DNA of 8,813 nucleotides from NCBI GenBank assembly GCA_040235415.1, contig JBECKR010000276.1, forward strand, positions 1 through 8,813, in the 5' to 3' direction. The DNA is from JBECKR01 sp040235415. GTDB taxonomy: Bacteria > Acidobacteriota > Polarisedimenticolia > Polarisedimenticolales > Polarisedimenticolaceae. The notes under the pieces were generated by a model. That model was not told the DNA's origin. It saw only the letters and a program-made list of their open reading frames with translations, and ran no database searches. The translations under genes were made by a program, and so were the position numbers. Position 1 is the stretch's first letter. The number at the start of each line of letters is the position of its first letter. Shown piece by piece: positions 1-5,584 of the stretch.

Positions 1-2
1 GG

Positions 3-572
3 TCCGCTCCCGCGGGCGGGGGCGGACGCCGCGGGCCCGATCGCGCGGCGTCGGCGGCTCCCCGCCCCCGCGGTGCCGTGGCTCCGGGCGACCCCGGATT
101 CCGCCGGGCGTTCGAAGGCGCGGTTCAACGCGCGAAGGGCATGCTCGGGGGGATCCTGACCCACGCCTCCGCGATCGAGGTCGACGGGGACGCGTTGCGG
201 GTCGTCTTCCCGGCCGCGGAGGGTGCGTTCCTGGCGCAGGCCGACCGCGAGGACTACCGCGACGTCCTGAGGCAGTGCGCGGTCGAGATCCTGGGACGGG
301 CGGTCGACGTCCGCGTCGAGGCCGCCCCGGACGCGCCCGCGGCGCCGGCGGCGACGGAGGACGCGGGGGACGAGCGCGACCGGCGTCCTGCCGCCGGCGA
401 CGGCAAGGCGGACGGCCACCGGCGGCTCGTCGATCTCGCTCGATCGGAGCCCGGCGTGAATCGCCTGCTCCGCGAGTTCGGCGCGCAGGTTCTGGACATC
501 CGGCCGCTCGAGACGCCCGTGGGCGATCCGTCCGACGGCGTGTCCGGCGGCGCCCTGGAGGAAACGACGTGA
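3..572 (+). CDS. dnaX: DNA polymerase III gamma/tau subunit, C-terminal part (5' truncated by window)
   Basis: The frame is open from the first bases of the window to a TGA at 570-572, so the true start lies upstream and about 189 C-terminal residues are visible. The first ~25 residues are an Ala/Gly/Pro/Arg-rich linker. They are followed by a folded segment (about 111-330) containing AKGMLGGILTHAS, then a second Ala/Asp-rich linker, and finally a short conserved-looking tail with VNRLLREFGAQVLDIRPL. This linker-domain-linker-tail layout resembles the tau C-terminal region of clamp-loader subunits, which binds polymerase and helicase in E. coli. The AAA+ ATPase part is not in the window. The assignment rests strongly on position: dnaX-ybaB-recR is one of the most conserved bacterial gene orders. 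The GTG at 78 is only an internal codon. The sequence match alone is moderate and the context is strong. Confidence 0.8.
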   Translation, partial: SAPAGGGGRRGPDRAASAAPRPRGAVAPGDPGFRRAFEGAVQRAKGMLGGILTHASAIEVDGDALRVVFPAAEGAFLAQADREDYRDVLRQCAVEILGRAVDVRVEAAPDAPAAPAATEDAGDERDRRPAAGDGKADGHRRLVDLARSEPGVNRLLREFGAQVLDIRPLETPVGDPSDGVSGGALEETT

Positions 573-868
573 ACATCGGGAAGATGATGAAGGACCTGCA
601 GAAGATGCAGTCGCAGCTGCAGGAGAAGATCGACGCGCTCGAGATCGAGGCGACGGCCGGCGGCGGGATGGTGACGGCGCGTATGAACGGGCGCAAGGAG
701 CTGCTCTCGATCCGACTCAGCCCCGAGGCGATCACGCCGGACGACCCCGAGCTTCTGGGCGATCTCGTCGTCGCGGCCGTCAACGAGGCCGGCCGCAAGG
801 TCGACGCCGAGATTCAGGGCATGACCCAGGGGCTCGCGGGCGGCCTCAAGCTCCCGGGCATGGGCTAG
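569..868 (+). CDS. ybaB: YbaB/EbfC family nucleoid-associated protein
   Basis: This encodes 99 residues, the usual size for the family, starting at a GTG that overlaps the dnaX stop (GTGA). GGAGG at 557-561 sits 7 nt upstream and fixes the start. The protein opens with a charged amphipathic helix (NIGKMMKDLQKMQSQLQEKI), then a strand region (GGGMVTARMNGRKELLSIRLSPEAI) and a helix (PELLGDLVVAAVNEAGRKVDAEI), and ends in a Gly-rich LPGMG tail. This is the helix-sheet-helix order of YbaB/EbfC, a small dimeric DNA-binding protein found with nucleoids. Homologues bind DNA with little or modest sequence preference and their exact role is unsettled. Its place between dnaX and recR is the classic arrangement and suggests translational coupling to dnaX. 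Confidence 0.95.
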   Translation: MNIGKMMKDLQKMQSQLQEKIDALEIEATAGGGMVTARMNGRKELLSIRLSPEAITPDDPELLGDLVVAAVNEAGRKVDAEIQGMTQGLAGGLKLPGMG

Positions 869-880
869 GAGCGGCGTTCC

Positions 881-1480
881 TTGACGATCCTGGCTGCACC
901 GATCGAGCGCGTCGTCGCGGAGCTCTCGAAGCTCCCGAGCATCGGCCGCAAGACCGCGCAACGGATCGCGTTCCATCTCGTGCGGGCCCCGCGGGACGAC
1001 GTCGCCGCCCTCGCACACGCCATCGCGGAGCTCACGGAGCGGATCCGGCGCTGCTCGACCTGCTTCAATCTCACCGAGGACGATCCCTGCGCGATCTGCG
1101 CCGATCCGCGGCGCGACGCCGGCCTGCTGTGCGTCGTCGAGGAGGCGACGAACGTCGTCGCGCTCGAGCGTACCGGCGCCTACCGCGGGTTGTACCACGT
1201 GCTCGGCGGCGCGCTCTCGCCGCTGCGCGACGTCGGTCCGGACGACCTGCACGTCGCCGAGCTCCTCGCACGGGTCCGGGACGGCGAGTTCCGCGAGGTC
1301 ATCGTGGCGACGAACCCGAACGTCGAGGGAGAGGCCACGGCGGTCTACCTCTCGCGCGTCCTGGCCTCCGCCGGGGTTCCGCTCAGCCGCCTGGCCCAAG
1401 GGCTCCCGGCCGGCGGCGACCTCGAGTTCACCGACGACCTCACCCTCCAGCGCGCCTTCGAAGGCAGGAGGACATACTAG
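881..1480 (+). CDS. recR: Recombination mediator protein RecR
   Basis: This is a 199-residue protein of canonical length. RecR works with RecO (and RecF) to load RecA on SSB-coated gapped DNA. Visible in order are a helix-hairpin-helix (residues ~15-34, LSKLPSIGRKTAQRIAFHLV), a four-cysteine zinc site (C58, C61, C70, C73) and a Toprim domain from about residue 81 (LLCVVEEATNVVALE), with the family's YHVLGGALSPL segment. The C-terminal part contains LAQGLPAGGDLEFTDDLTL, typical of RecR. The start is a TTG at 881. AGGAG at 867-871, overlapping the ybaB stop, lies 9 nt upstream, and the resulting N-terminus aligns with the family. It is the third gene of the dnaX-ybaB-recR unit and is followed by a terminator-like hairpin. 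Confidence 0.97.
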   Translation: MTILAAPIERVVAELSKLPSIGRKTAQRIAFHLVRAPRDDVAALAHAIAELTERIRRCSTCFNLTEDDPCAICADPRRDAGLLCVVEEATNVVALERTGAYRGLYHVLGGALSPLRDVGPDDLHVAELLARVRDGEFREVIVATNPNVEGEATAVYLSRVLASAGVPLSRLAQGLPAGGDLEFTDDLTLQRAFEGRRTY

Positions 1481-1485
1481 ATGCC

Positions 1486-1526
1486 GGGGACTGTCCCCGA
1501 AGGGGACTGTCCCCCTTCTTTTTCTT
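1486..1526 (+). terminator. Doubled GGGGACTGTCCCC palindrome followed by T-rich tract: likely recR terminator
   Basis: Two identical 13-nt copies of GGGGACTGTCCCC (1486-1498 and 1502-1514) are separated by GAA. Each copy is itself a palindrome with a single central T. Together they can fold into a 13-position hairpin with one central T-T mismatch and a GAA loop. The T-rich stretch TTCTTTTTCTT (1516-1526) follows at once, which makes the element look like a Rho-independent terminator just after recR. The palindrome also resembles short dispersed intergenic palindromes (REP-like), so it may be a repeat element reused as a terminator. The structure is read directly from the sequence. Termination activity and genome-wide repetition are inferred. 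Confidence 0.75.
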
Positions 1527-1530
1527 AAAC

Positions 1531-1560
1531 TTGCCCCTCCCGGCCCGAGGGCGCTACATT
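1531..1560 (+). promoter_or_regulatory. Predicted sigma-70-type promoter for mglBA
   Basis: TTGCCC (1531-1536) and TACATT (1555-1560) are separated by 18 nt, each matching the -35 and -10 consensus at 4 of 6 positions. The element lies between the recR terminator and mglB and would give a leader of about 45 nt. It has the same layout as the better promoters at 2733 and 7018, which supports it, but the match is imperfect and unproven. Confidence 0.5.
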
Positions 1561-1613
1561 AGCCGCCGGTCGTGTAGGAACATCACTCTCGGTTGCGGGG
1601 GTCGCGCGCGGAC

Positions 1614-2111
1614 ATGCCTGCCTCGGACTGGGTCATCCTCGAGGAAGACCACGCCCGCTTCAGCAAGATCCTGGAGCGACTTCGGCGGGACTCGAACGCC
1701 AAGCTCGCGTTCTTGCTCGACAAGAACGGCCAGCAGATCGCGACCGCCGGAGACATGGACGCGATCGACCCCACGTCGCTCGCGTCCCTCACCGCCGGCA
1801 ACGTTGCGGCGACCGAGGGGCTCGCGCAGCTGATCGGCGAGCGCGAGTTCTCGATCCTGTTCCACGAGGGTGAGCACGACAACCTGCACATCAACGTCGT
1901 CGGGGGCAGGAGCATCCTGCTGGTCCTCTTCGACGAGCGCTCGTCCCTGGGTCTCGTGAGACTCCGCGTGAAGAAGGCGACGAGCGAGCTCGCACAGGTG
2001 CTGCAGGAAGTCCTCGATCGCGTCGAGACACCCGGCGTGGCGGCGCTCGGAGGATCGGCGTCGCCGTTCGCCGAGATCACCGACGACGACATCGACGCGC
2101 TGTTCAACTGA
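1614..2111 (+). CDS. mglB: MglB, roadblock/LC7-family GTPase-activating protein for MglA
   Basis: From ATG 1614 this is a 165-residue protein, close to the size of Myxococcus MglB (about 159). MglB dimers stimulate GTP hydrolysis by the Ras-like GTPase MglA and help set the front-rear polarity axis in Myxococcus. The roadblock/LC7 fold spans about residues 10-135. Segments I recognise from MglB are SNAKLAFLLDKNGQQIATAG, TSLASLTAGNVAATEGLAQL, RSSLGLVRLRVKKA and the acidic tail SPFAEITDDDIDALF; that C-terminal helix is the one reported to contact MglA in structures. A TTG at 1593 in the same frame would add seven residues, but it has no better ribosome site and the added residues do not look conserved. 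Neither start has a strong Shine-Dalgarno. It is the first gene of a probable two-gene unit, with mglA following after 27 nt. Confidence 0.93.
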   Translation: MPASDWVILEEDHARFSKILERLRRDSNAKLAFLLDKNGQQIATAGDMDAIDPTSLASLTAGNVAATEGLAQLIGEREFSILFHEGEHDNLHINVVGGRSILLVLFDERSSLGLVRLRVKKATSELAQVLQEVLDRVETPGVAALGGSASPFAEITDDDIDALFN

Positions 2112-2138
2112 CCGGAACGACTTCGACCAGGCCCCCCG

Positions 2139-2723
2139 ATGACGTTCATCAACTACGCCGCCCGCGAGATCAACTGCAAGATCGTGTACTACGGGCCGGG
2201 CCTGGGCGGGAAGACGACCAACATCCAGTACATCTTCGACAAGCTGGGCGTTTCCTCGAAGGGGAAGCTGATCTCGCTCGCGACCGAGACCGACCGGACG
2301 CTGTTCTTCGACTTCCTCCCGATCGAGCTCGGGACGATCCGCGGCTTCAAGACCCGGTTCCACCTGTACACCGTACCGGGACAGGTGTTCTACGACGCGT
2401 CGCGGAAGCTCATCCTCAAAGGGGTCGACGGCATCGTGTTCGTCGCGGACTCGCAGGAGGTCCGGCTCGACGCGAACGTCGAGTCGATCGAGAACCTCAA
2501 GATCAACCTGCGCGACAACGGCTACGATCTCCAGAAGGTGCCGTACGTCCTCCAGCTCAACAAGCGCGACCTGCCGTCCGCCCTCCCCGCCGACGACCTG
2601 ACGAAAGCGCTGCGCATCAAGAACGAGCCGGTGTTCGAGGCGGTGGCGCCCAAGGGAACCGGGGTTTTCGACACGCTCAAGGCGGTCATCAAGCAGGTCC
2701 TGGTCGACCTCCGCAGCCGCTGA
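2139..2723 (+). CDS. mglA: MglA, Ras-like small GTPase controlling cell polarity
   Basis: This 194-residue protein is essentially full length and aligns with Myxococcus xanthus MglA without register shifts from the N-terminus. Visible motifs are the P-loop GPGLGGKTT (19-27), the switch I segment TETDRTLFFDF with R53, switch II TVPGQ (78-82, T78 where Ras has Asp and Q82 as the catalytic glutamine), and NKRDL (141-145) for guanine recognition. R53 and Q82 are the residues used for MglB-stimulated hydrolysis in MglA. In Myxococcus the GTP form localises at the leading pole and engages motility and pilus machinery. In other phyla MglA-like GTPases are linked to polarity or twitching more broadly. 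No motility genes are in this window, so the effector is unknown. The ribosome site is weak, and translation may be coupled to mglB 27 nt upstream. Confidence 0.96.
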   Translation: MTFINYAAREINCKIVYYGPGLGGKTTNIQYIFDKLGVSSKGKLISLATETDRTLFFDFLPIELGTIRGFKTRFHLYTVPGQVFYDASRKLILKGVDGIVFVADSQEVRLDANVESIENLKINLRDNGYDLQKVPYVLQLNKRDLPSALPADDLTKALRIKNEPVFEAVAPKGTGVFDTLKAVIKQVLVDLRSR

Positions 2724-2728
2724 GCGGC
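2716..2728 (+). terminator. Small GC hairpin across the mglA stop codon (weak terminator candidate)
   Basis: GCCGC and GCGGC form a 5-bp stem with the TGA stop codon of mglA as loop. No T-run follows, so it is a poor intrinsic terminator on its own. It ends 4 nt before the -35 of the rplU promoter. It may be chance, since arginine codons flanking TGA create the pairing. Confidence 0.25.
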
Positions 2729-2732
2729 ACTC

Positions 2733-2761
2733 TTGACACCCCCCCGGCGGGTCGCTAAACT
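2733..2761 (+). promoter_or_regulatory. Predicted strong sigma-70-type promoter for rplU-rpmA
   Basis: A perfect -35 TTGACA (2733-2738) is followed after exactly 17 nt by TAAACT (2756-2761), a 4-of-6 match to TATAAT. This is the best promoter in the window. It would give a leader of about 28 nt before rplU, too short for an elaborate L21 leader structure. The TTG of the -35 also happens to open the rplU reading frame upstream of the real start, so automated callers may extend rplU wrongly to 2733. Confidence 0.8.
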
Positions 2762-2795
2762 GCCCGCTTTCCCACCATCCGGAGACCGGAAGGCC

Positions 2796-3110
2796 ATGTT
2801 CGCAGTCATCAAGACGGGCGGCAAGCAGTACCGCGTCCAACAGGGCGATCTCGTGCGGGTCGAGTCGCTTTCGGCCGCCGAGGGCGACGCCGTCGTGTTC
2901 GATCAGGTCCTGCTGGTCGGGGACGGGGAATCGACGCGAGCCGGAACGCCGACGGTCGACGGCGCGGTCGTCCGCGGCACCGTCGTCCGAAACGCCAGGG
3001 GCCGCAAGATCGTGATCTACACGTTCAAGCGCCGGCAGAACTCGAATCGCCGCCGCGCGGGGCACCGACAGGCCTTCACCGAGGTCAAGATCGACGCCAT
3101 CGAGGCGTGA
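2796..3110 (+). CDS. rplU: 50S ribosomal protein L21
   Basis: This is a 104-residue protein of normal L21 length. It starts with MFAVIKTGGKQYRVQQGD, the L21 family N-terminus, and continues through a beta-rich core to the basic segment KRRQNSNRRRAGHRQAFTEVKI, which contacts 23S rRNA. The ATG at 2796 is chosen because it gives the family N-terminus. The frame stays open upstream to a TTG at 2733, but that TTG is the promoter -35. GGAG at 2781-2784 (11 nt upstream) or GGAAGG at 2788-2793 (only 2 nt upstream) may serve as ribosome site. It is paired with rpmA 22 nt downstream, the usual arrangement, and led by its own promoter. Confidence 0.98.
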   Translation: MFAVIKTGGKQYRVQQGDLVRVESLSAAEGDAVVFDQVLLVGDGESTRAGTPTVDGAVVRGTVVRNARGRKIVIYTFKRRQNSNRRRAGHRQAFTEVKIDAIEA

Positions 3111-3132
3111 GGTCCGGGGACGGAGGGGTCCG

Positions 3133-3396
3133 ATGGCTCACAAGAAGGCGGGCGGGAGTTCCAGGAACGGCCGCGATTCCCAGTCGAAGCGGCTCGGGGT
3201 GAAGCGGTTCGCGGGGCAGGTGGTCCAAGGCGGGACGATCCTGGTGCGCCAGCGGGGAACGCCCCTGAAGCCCGGCCGCAACGTCGGCCGCGGCAAGGAC
3301 GACACCCTGTTCGCGCTCACGGCCGGTACGGTCCTGTTCGAGAACCGCGGTCGGATGGGCCGCTTCGTCAGCGTCGTCCCTGCCGAGCAGAGCTGA
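3133..3396 (+). CDS. rpmA: 50S ribosomal protein L27
   Basis: This encodes 87 residues, standard for L27. The N-terminus MAHKKAGGSSRNGRDSQSKR is the family signature. The Ala-His-Lys tail reaches toward the peptidyl-transferase centre, and no cleavable extension of the Firmicutes type is present. The core includes LGVKRFAGQVVQGGTILVRQ and GRNVGRGKDDTLFAL. A near-ideal ribosome site (GGAGG starting at 3122, 6 nt spacing) precedes the ATG. A strong hairpin terminator follows after about 30 nt, so rplU-rpmA forms a compact two-gene unit. Confidence 0.98.
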   Translation: MAHKKAGGSSRNGRDSQSKRLGVKRFAGQVVQGGTILVRQRGTPLKPGRNVGRGKDDTLFALTAGTVLFENRGRMGRFVSVVPAEQS

Positions 3397-3425
3397 CGCC
3401 CGCTCCTCCGCGTCCGACTTCGACG

Positions 3426-3457
3426 ACCGGCCGGGCCCGTTCCGGCCGGTTTTTCGT
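3426..3457 (+). terminator. Strong intrinsic terminator after rpmA
   Basis: ACCGGCCGG (3426-3434) pairs perfectly with CCGGCCGGT (3442-3450) to give a 9-bp stem with a 7-nt loop, followed by TTTTTCGTTT. This is a textbook Rho-independent terminator between rpmA and obgE. I see no convincing promoter between it and obgE, so obgE is either fed by read-through or by a promoter I cannot recognise. Confidence 0.88.
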
Positions 3458-3489
3458 TTCGGGGCCGGGGGGCGATGCCGGAACGCGCG

Positions 3490-4506
3490 ATGTTCGTCGA
3501 CGAGGCCACCATCACCGTCATCGGGGGAGCCGGCGGCAACGGCTGCGTGTCGTTCCGGAGGGAGAAGTTCGTGCCGCGGGGCGGACCGGACGGTGGCGAC
3601 GGCGGAAACGGCGGCGCGGTCGTCCTGATCGCAGATCCGGACGTCAACACCCTGCTCGCGTTGCGCTATCAGCCGATCTTCCGGGCCGAGCGCGGCCGCC
3701 ACGGCGAGGGCTCGCTCCGGACCGGGCGGAGCGGCGAGGACGTCGAGGTCCGGGTCCCGGTCGGGACGGTCGTTCACGACCGCGACGGCGTTTCGATCCT
3801 CGCGGACCTCGACGCCCCCGGCGAGCGCTTCGTGGCCGCGCGCGGCGGGTCCGGCGGGCGGGGGAACACGCACTTCAAGTCGGCGGTCAACCAGGCCCCG
3901 ACCCGCTCCGATCCCGGGCGGCCGGGCGAGGAGCACGTCCTGCGGCTCGAGCTCCGGCTGCTCGCCGACGTCGGCCTGGTCGGCTTCCCGAACGCCGGCA
4001 AGTCGACCCTGATCTCGCGAATCTCGGCGGCGCGCCCCAAGATCGCGGACTACCCGTTCACGACGCTCGCTCCGCACCTGGGGGTCGTGGACCGTGGCGG
4101 ATTCCGCTCGTTCGTGGTCGCCGACATCCCCGGGCTGATCGACGGCGCGCACCACGGTGCGGGCCTCGGCGATCGGTTCCTGCGCCACGTCGAGCGCTGC
4201 CGGCTGCTGCTCCACCTCGTGGATCCCCTCGGCGTCGAGCACGACCCGGTCCCGGGAATCGACGTCATCGAGCGCGAGCTACGGCTCTACGACGTTACGC
4301 TCGCCTCGAAGCCGCGCGTGATCGTCGTGACGAAGGTCGACGCGCTGCAGGACCCGGACGCCGAGGCACGGATCGTCGACGCGGCCGCGGCCCGGAACCT
4401 GCGAGTACTGCGTGTGTCGTCGGTCACCGGCGAGGGGATCGATCGCCTGATCCGGACGGTATCCGAGCTGCTCGACGCGATGGCCGCCGGAGCCGCGGTG
4501 GAGTGA
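3490..4506 (+). CDS. obgE: Obg-family GTPase (ribosome assembly and stress)
   Basis: From ATG 3490 this is a 338-residue protein starting MFVDEATITV, the canonical Obg N-terminus. An in-frame ATG at 3475 would add five residues (MPERA) and is the alternative start. The glycine-rich Obg fold covers about residues 1-155 (GGNGCVSFRREKFVPRGGPDGG and RGGSGGRGNTHFKSA). The G domain follows, with P-loop GFPNAGKS (165-172), the YPFTT switch region, DIPGL (212-216) and the G5-like VSSVTGEG. The G4 motif reads TKVD (281-284) rather than the usual NKxD, a substitution seen in some related GTPases. The protein ends soon after the G domain, so the optional C-terminal OCT domain is absent. Obg binds the large ribosomal subunit and acts in late 50S maturation and growth control. 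nadD follows after 4 nt. Confidence 0.96.
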   Translation: MFVDEATITVIGGAGGNGCVSFRREKFVPRGGPDGGDGGNGGAVVLIADPDVNTLLALRYQPIFRAERGRHGEGSLRTGRSGEDVEVRVPVGTVVHDRDGVSILADLDAPGERFVAARGGSGGRGNTHFKSAVNQAPTRSDPGRPGEEHVLRLELRLLADVGLVGFPNAGKSTLISRISAARPKIADYPFTTLAPHLGVVDRGGFRSFVVADIPGLIDGAHHGAGLGDRFLRHVERCRLLLHLVDPLGVEHDPVPGIDVIERELRLYDVTLASKPRVIVVTKVDALQDPDAEARIVDAAAARNLRVLRVSSVTGEGIDRLIRTVSELLDAMAAGAAVE

Positions 4507-4510
4507 AAGC

Positions 4511-5167
4511 GTGACGCTCTCGATCGAGACCGTCGGCGTCCTCGGCGGCACGTTCGACCCCGTGCACCTCGGCCACCTCCACGTCGCGACCGAGGTCCGC
4601 GCGCGCCTCGGTCTTCGACGCGTCCTACTCGTGCCGGCTGCGGTACCCCCGCACAAGGACTCCCGAGGCGTCGCGCCCGCGCACCATCGCCGCGCCATGC
4701 TCGAGCTCGCCCTCGTCGACAGGGAGGGACTCGAGCTGTGTTTGCTCGAGCTGCGTCGCGGCGGCGTCTCGTACACCGTCGACACGCTGCGCGCGCTCGC
4801 CGGCGGGGAGCCCCCGCTCCGGCCGTTGTTCATCGTCGGGCTCGACGCGCTCGCGGAGCTTCCGACCTGGCGCGAGCACCGCGCGCTCCTCCGAGCGTTC
4901 GATCTCGTCGCGGTGGATCGGCCGGAAGGCGGCGGCAGCCACCCGCTCGAGCCCGAGGTCGCCGCGAGGCTCGTCACGCCGCGCTCGGCGGAGCACCTCG
5001 CGGCGCTCGACCCGGGCCGCGGAGGGAGGGTATTCCGCGTGGCGATCCCCGAGGTCGCGATCGCCTCGAGCGACGTGCGGGCGAGGATCGCGATGGACGA
5101 GCCGCTGGACGGCCTTGTGCCCCCCGCGGTCGCCCGGTATATTCGCGAACACCGACTCTATCGGTGA
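4511..5167 (+). CDS. nadD: Nicotinate-nucleotide adenylyltransferase NadD
   Basis: This 218-residue protein transfers AMP from ATP to nicotinate mononucleotide, the penultimate step of NAD synthesis. The nucleotidyltransferase fold shows VGVLGGTFDPVHLGH with the HxGH motif (H19-H22), PPHK (46-49), the FIVGLDALAELPTW segment, the ATP-binding SSDVR (186-190, matching the family SSTxIR) and the terminal YIREHRLY. The GTG start at 4511 has GGAG 7 nt upstream, overlapping the obgE stop region, so translation is probably coupled to obgE. rsfS follows, completing the common obgE-nadD-rsfS order. Confidence 0.96.
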   Translation: MTLSIETVGVLGGTFDPVHLGHLHVATEVRARLGLRRVLLVPAAVPPHKDSRGVAPAHHRRAMLELALVDREGLELCLLELRRGGVSYTVDTLRALAGGEPPLRPLFIVGLDALAELPTWREHRALLRAFDLVAVDRPEGGGSHPLEPEVAARLVTPRSAEHLAALDPGRGGRVFRVAIPEVAIASSDVRARIAMDEPLDGLVPPAVARYIREHRLYR

Positions 5168-5183
5168 GGAGGAACGAACGCTG
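5167..5183 (+). promoter_or_regulatory. Shine-Dalgarno that fixes a CTG start for rsfS
   Basis: A full AGGAGG (5167-5172), beginning on the last base of the nadD stop codon, is followed after 8 nt by CTG (5181-5183), exactly where RsfS proteins begin. The frame contains no ATG or GTG at a plausible position. The nearest usual alternative is a TTG at 5115, deep inside nadD, without a ribosome site and adding 22 unconserved residues. Confidence 0.7.
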
Positions 5184-5555
5184 CACCCCGAACTCGCCGA
5201 ATGCATCGAGGCCGCCCGGGACAAGAAGGCCGAGGACATCGTGGTTCTCGACCTCCGCGGGCTCAGCGACGTCACCGACTACTTCGTCATCTGCCACGGC
5301 ACCAACGAGCGCCAGGTCGTCGCCATCGCCGACGCTGTCGAGGAGCGTCTGTCCAGAACCCTCGGCCGCTCGCCCGCCCACGTCGAGGGCCGCCGCACCT
5401 CCGACTGGATCCTGATGGACTACATCGACTTCGTGGTCCACGTGTTCGCCGAGGAGAAACGGGCGTTCTACCGGCTCGAGCGCCTTTGGGGGGACGCCCC
5501 CCGGATCGAGCCCGAGGCCACCGCGACGAGGTCGGCCCCGGGCGGAACGGCCTGA
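5181..5555 (+). CDS. rsfS: Ribosomal silencing factor RsfS, probably with a CTG start
   Basis: About 124 residues follow from the CTG at 5181. RsfS binds ribosomal protein L14 on free 50S subunits and blocks joining with 30S under starvation. The family features are visible: an N-terminal helix (LAECIEAARDKKAEDIVVLDL), the core SDVTDYFVICHGTNERQVVAIADAV, and the strand and helix region SDWILMDYIDFVVHVF with FYRLERLWGDAP. The last ~18 residues (EPEATATRSAPGGTA) are a low-complexity tail. Start choice is the main uncertainty: CTG with a perfect AGGAGG is preferred over TTG 5115, which would overlap nadD by 53 nt. It lies 13 nt after nadD and is clearly co-transcribed with it. Confidence 0.93.
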   Translation: MHPELAECIEAARDKKAEDIVVLDLRGLSDVTDYFVICHGTNERQVVAIADAVEERLSRTLGRSPAHVEGRRTSDWILMDYIDFVVHVFAEEKRAFYRLERLWGDAPRIEPEATATRSAPGGTA

Positions 5556-5573
5556 GCCCCGCCGGCGCGGGGC
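5556..5573 (+). other. GC hairpin between rsfS and the AAA+ gene
   Basis: GCCCCGC (5556-5562) pairs perfectly with GCGGGGC (5567-5573) around a CGGC loop. It starts right after the rsfS stop and ends 1 nt before the GAGG ribosome site of the next gene. There is no T-run, so it is not a standard terminator. It could slow ribosome access to the next gene or mark an RNA-processing site, but both functions are inferred. Confidence 0.45.
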
Positions 5574-5584
5574 CGAGGACGAGC

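Noticed and set aside
1554..3065. A 503-codon open frame on the - strand
   Set aside because: It is antisense to mglB, mglA and rplU, which are certain. Its composition is typical of a shadow frame and no family is recognised.
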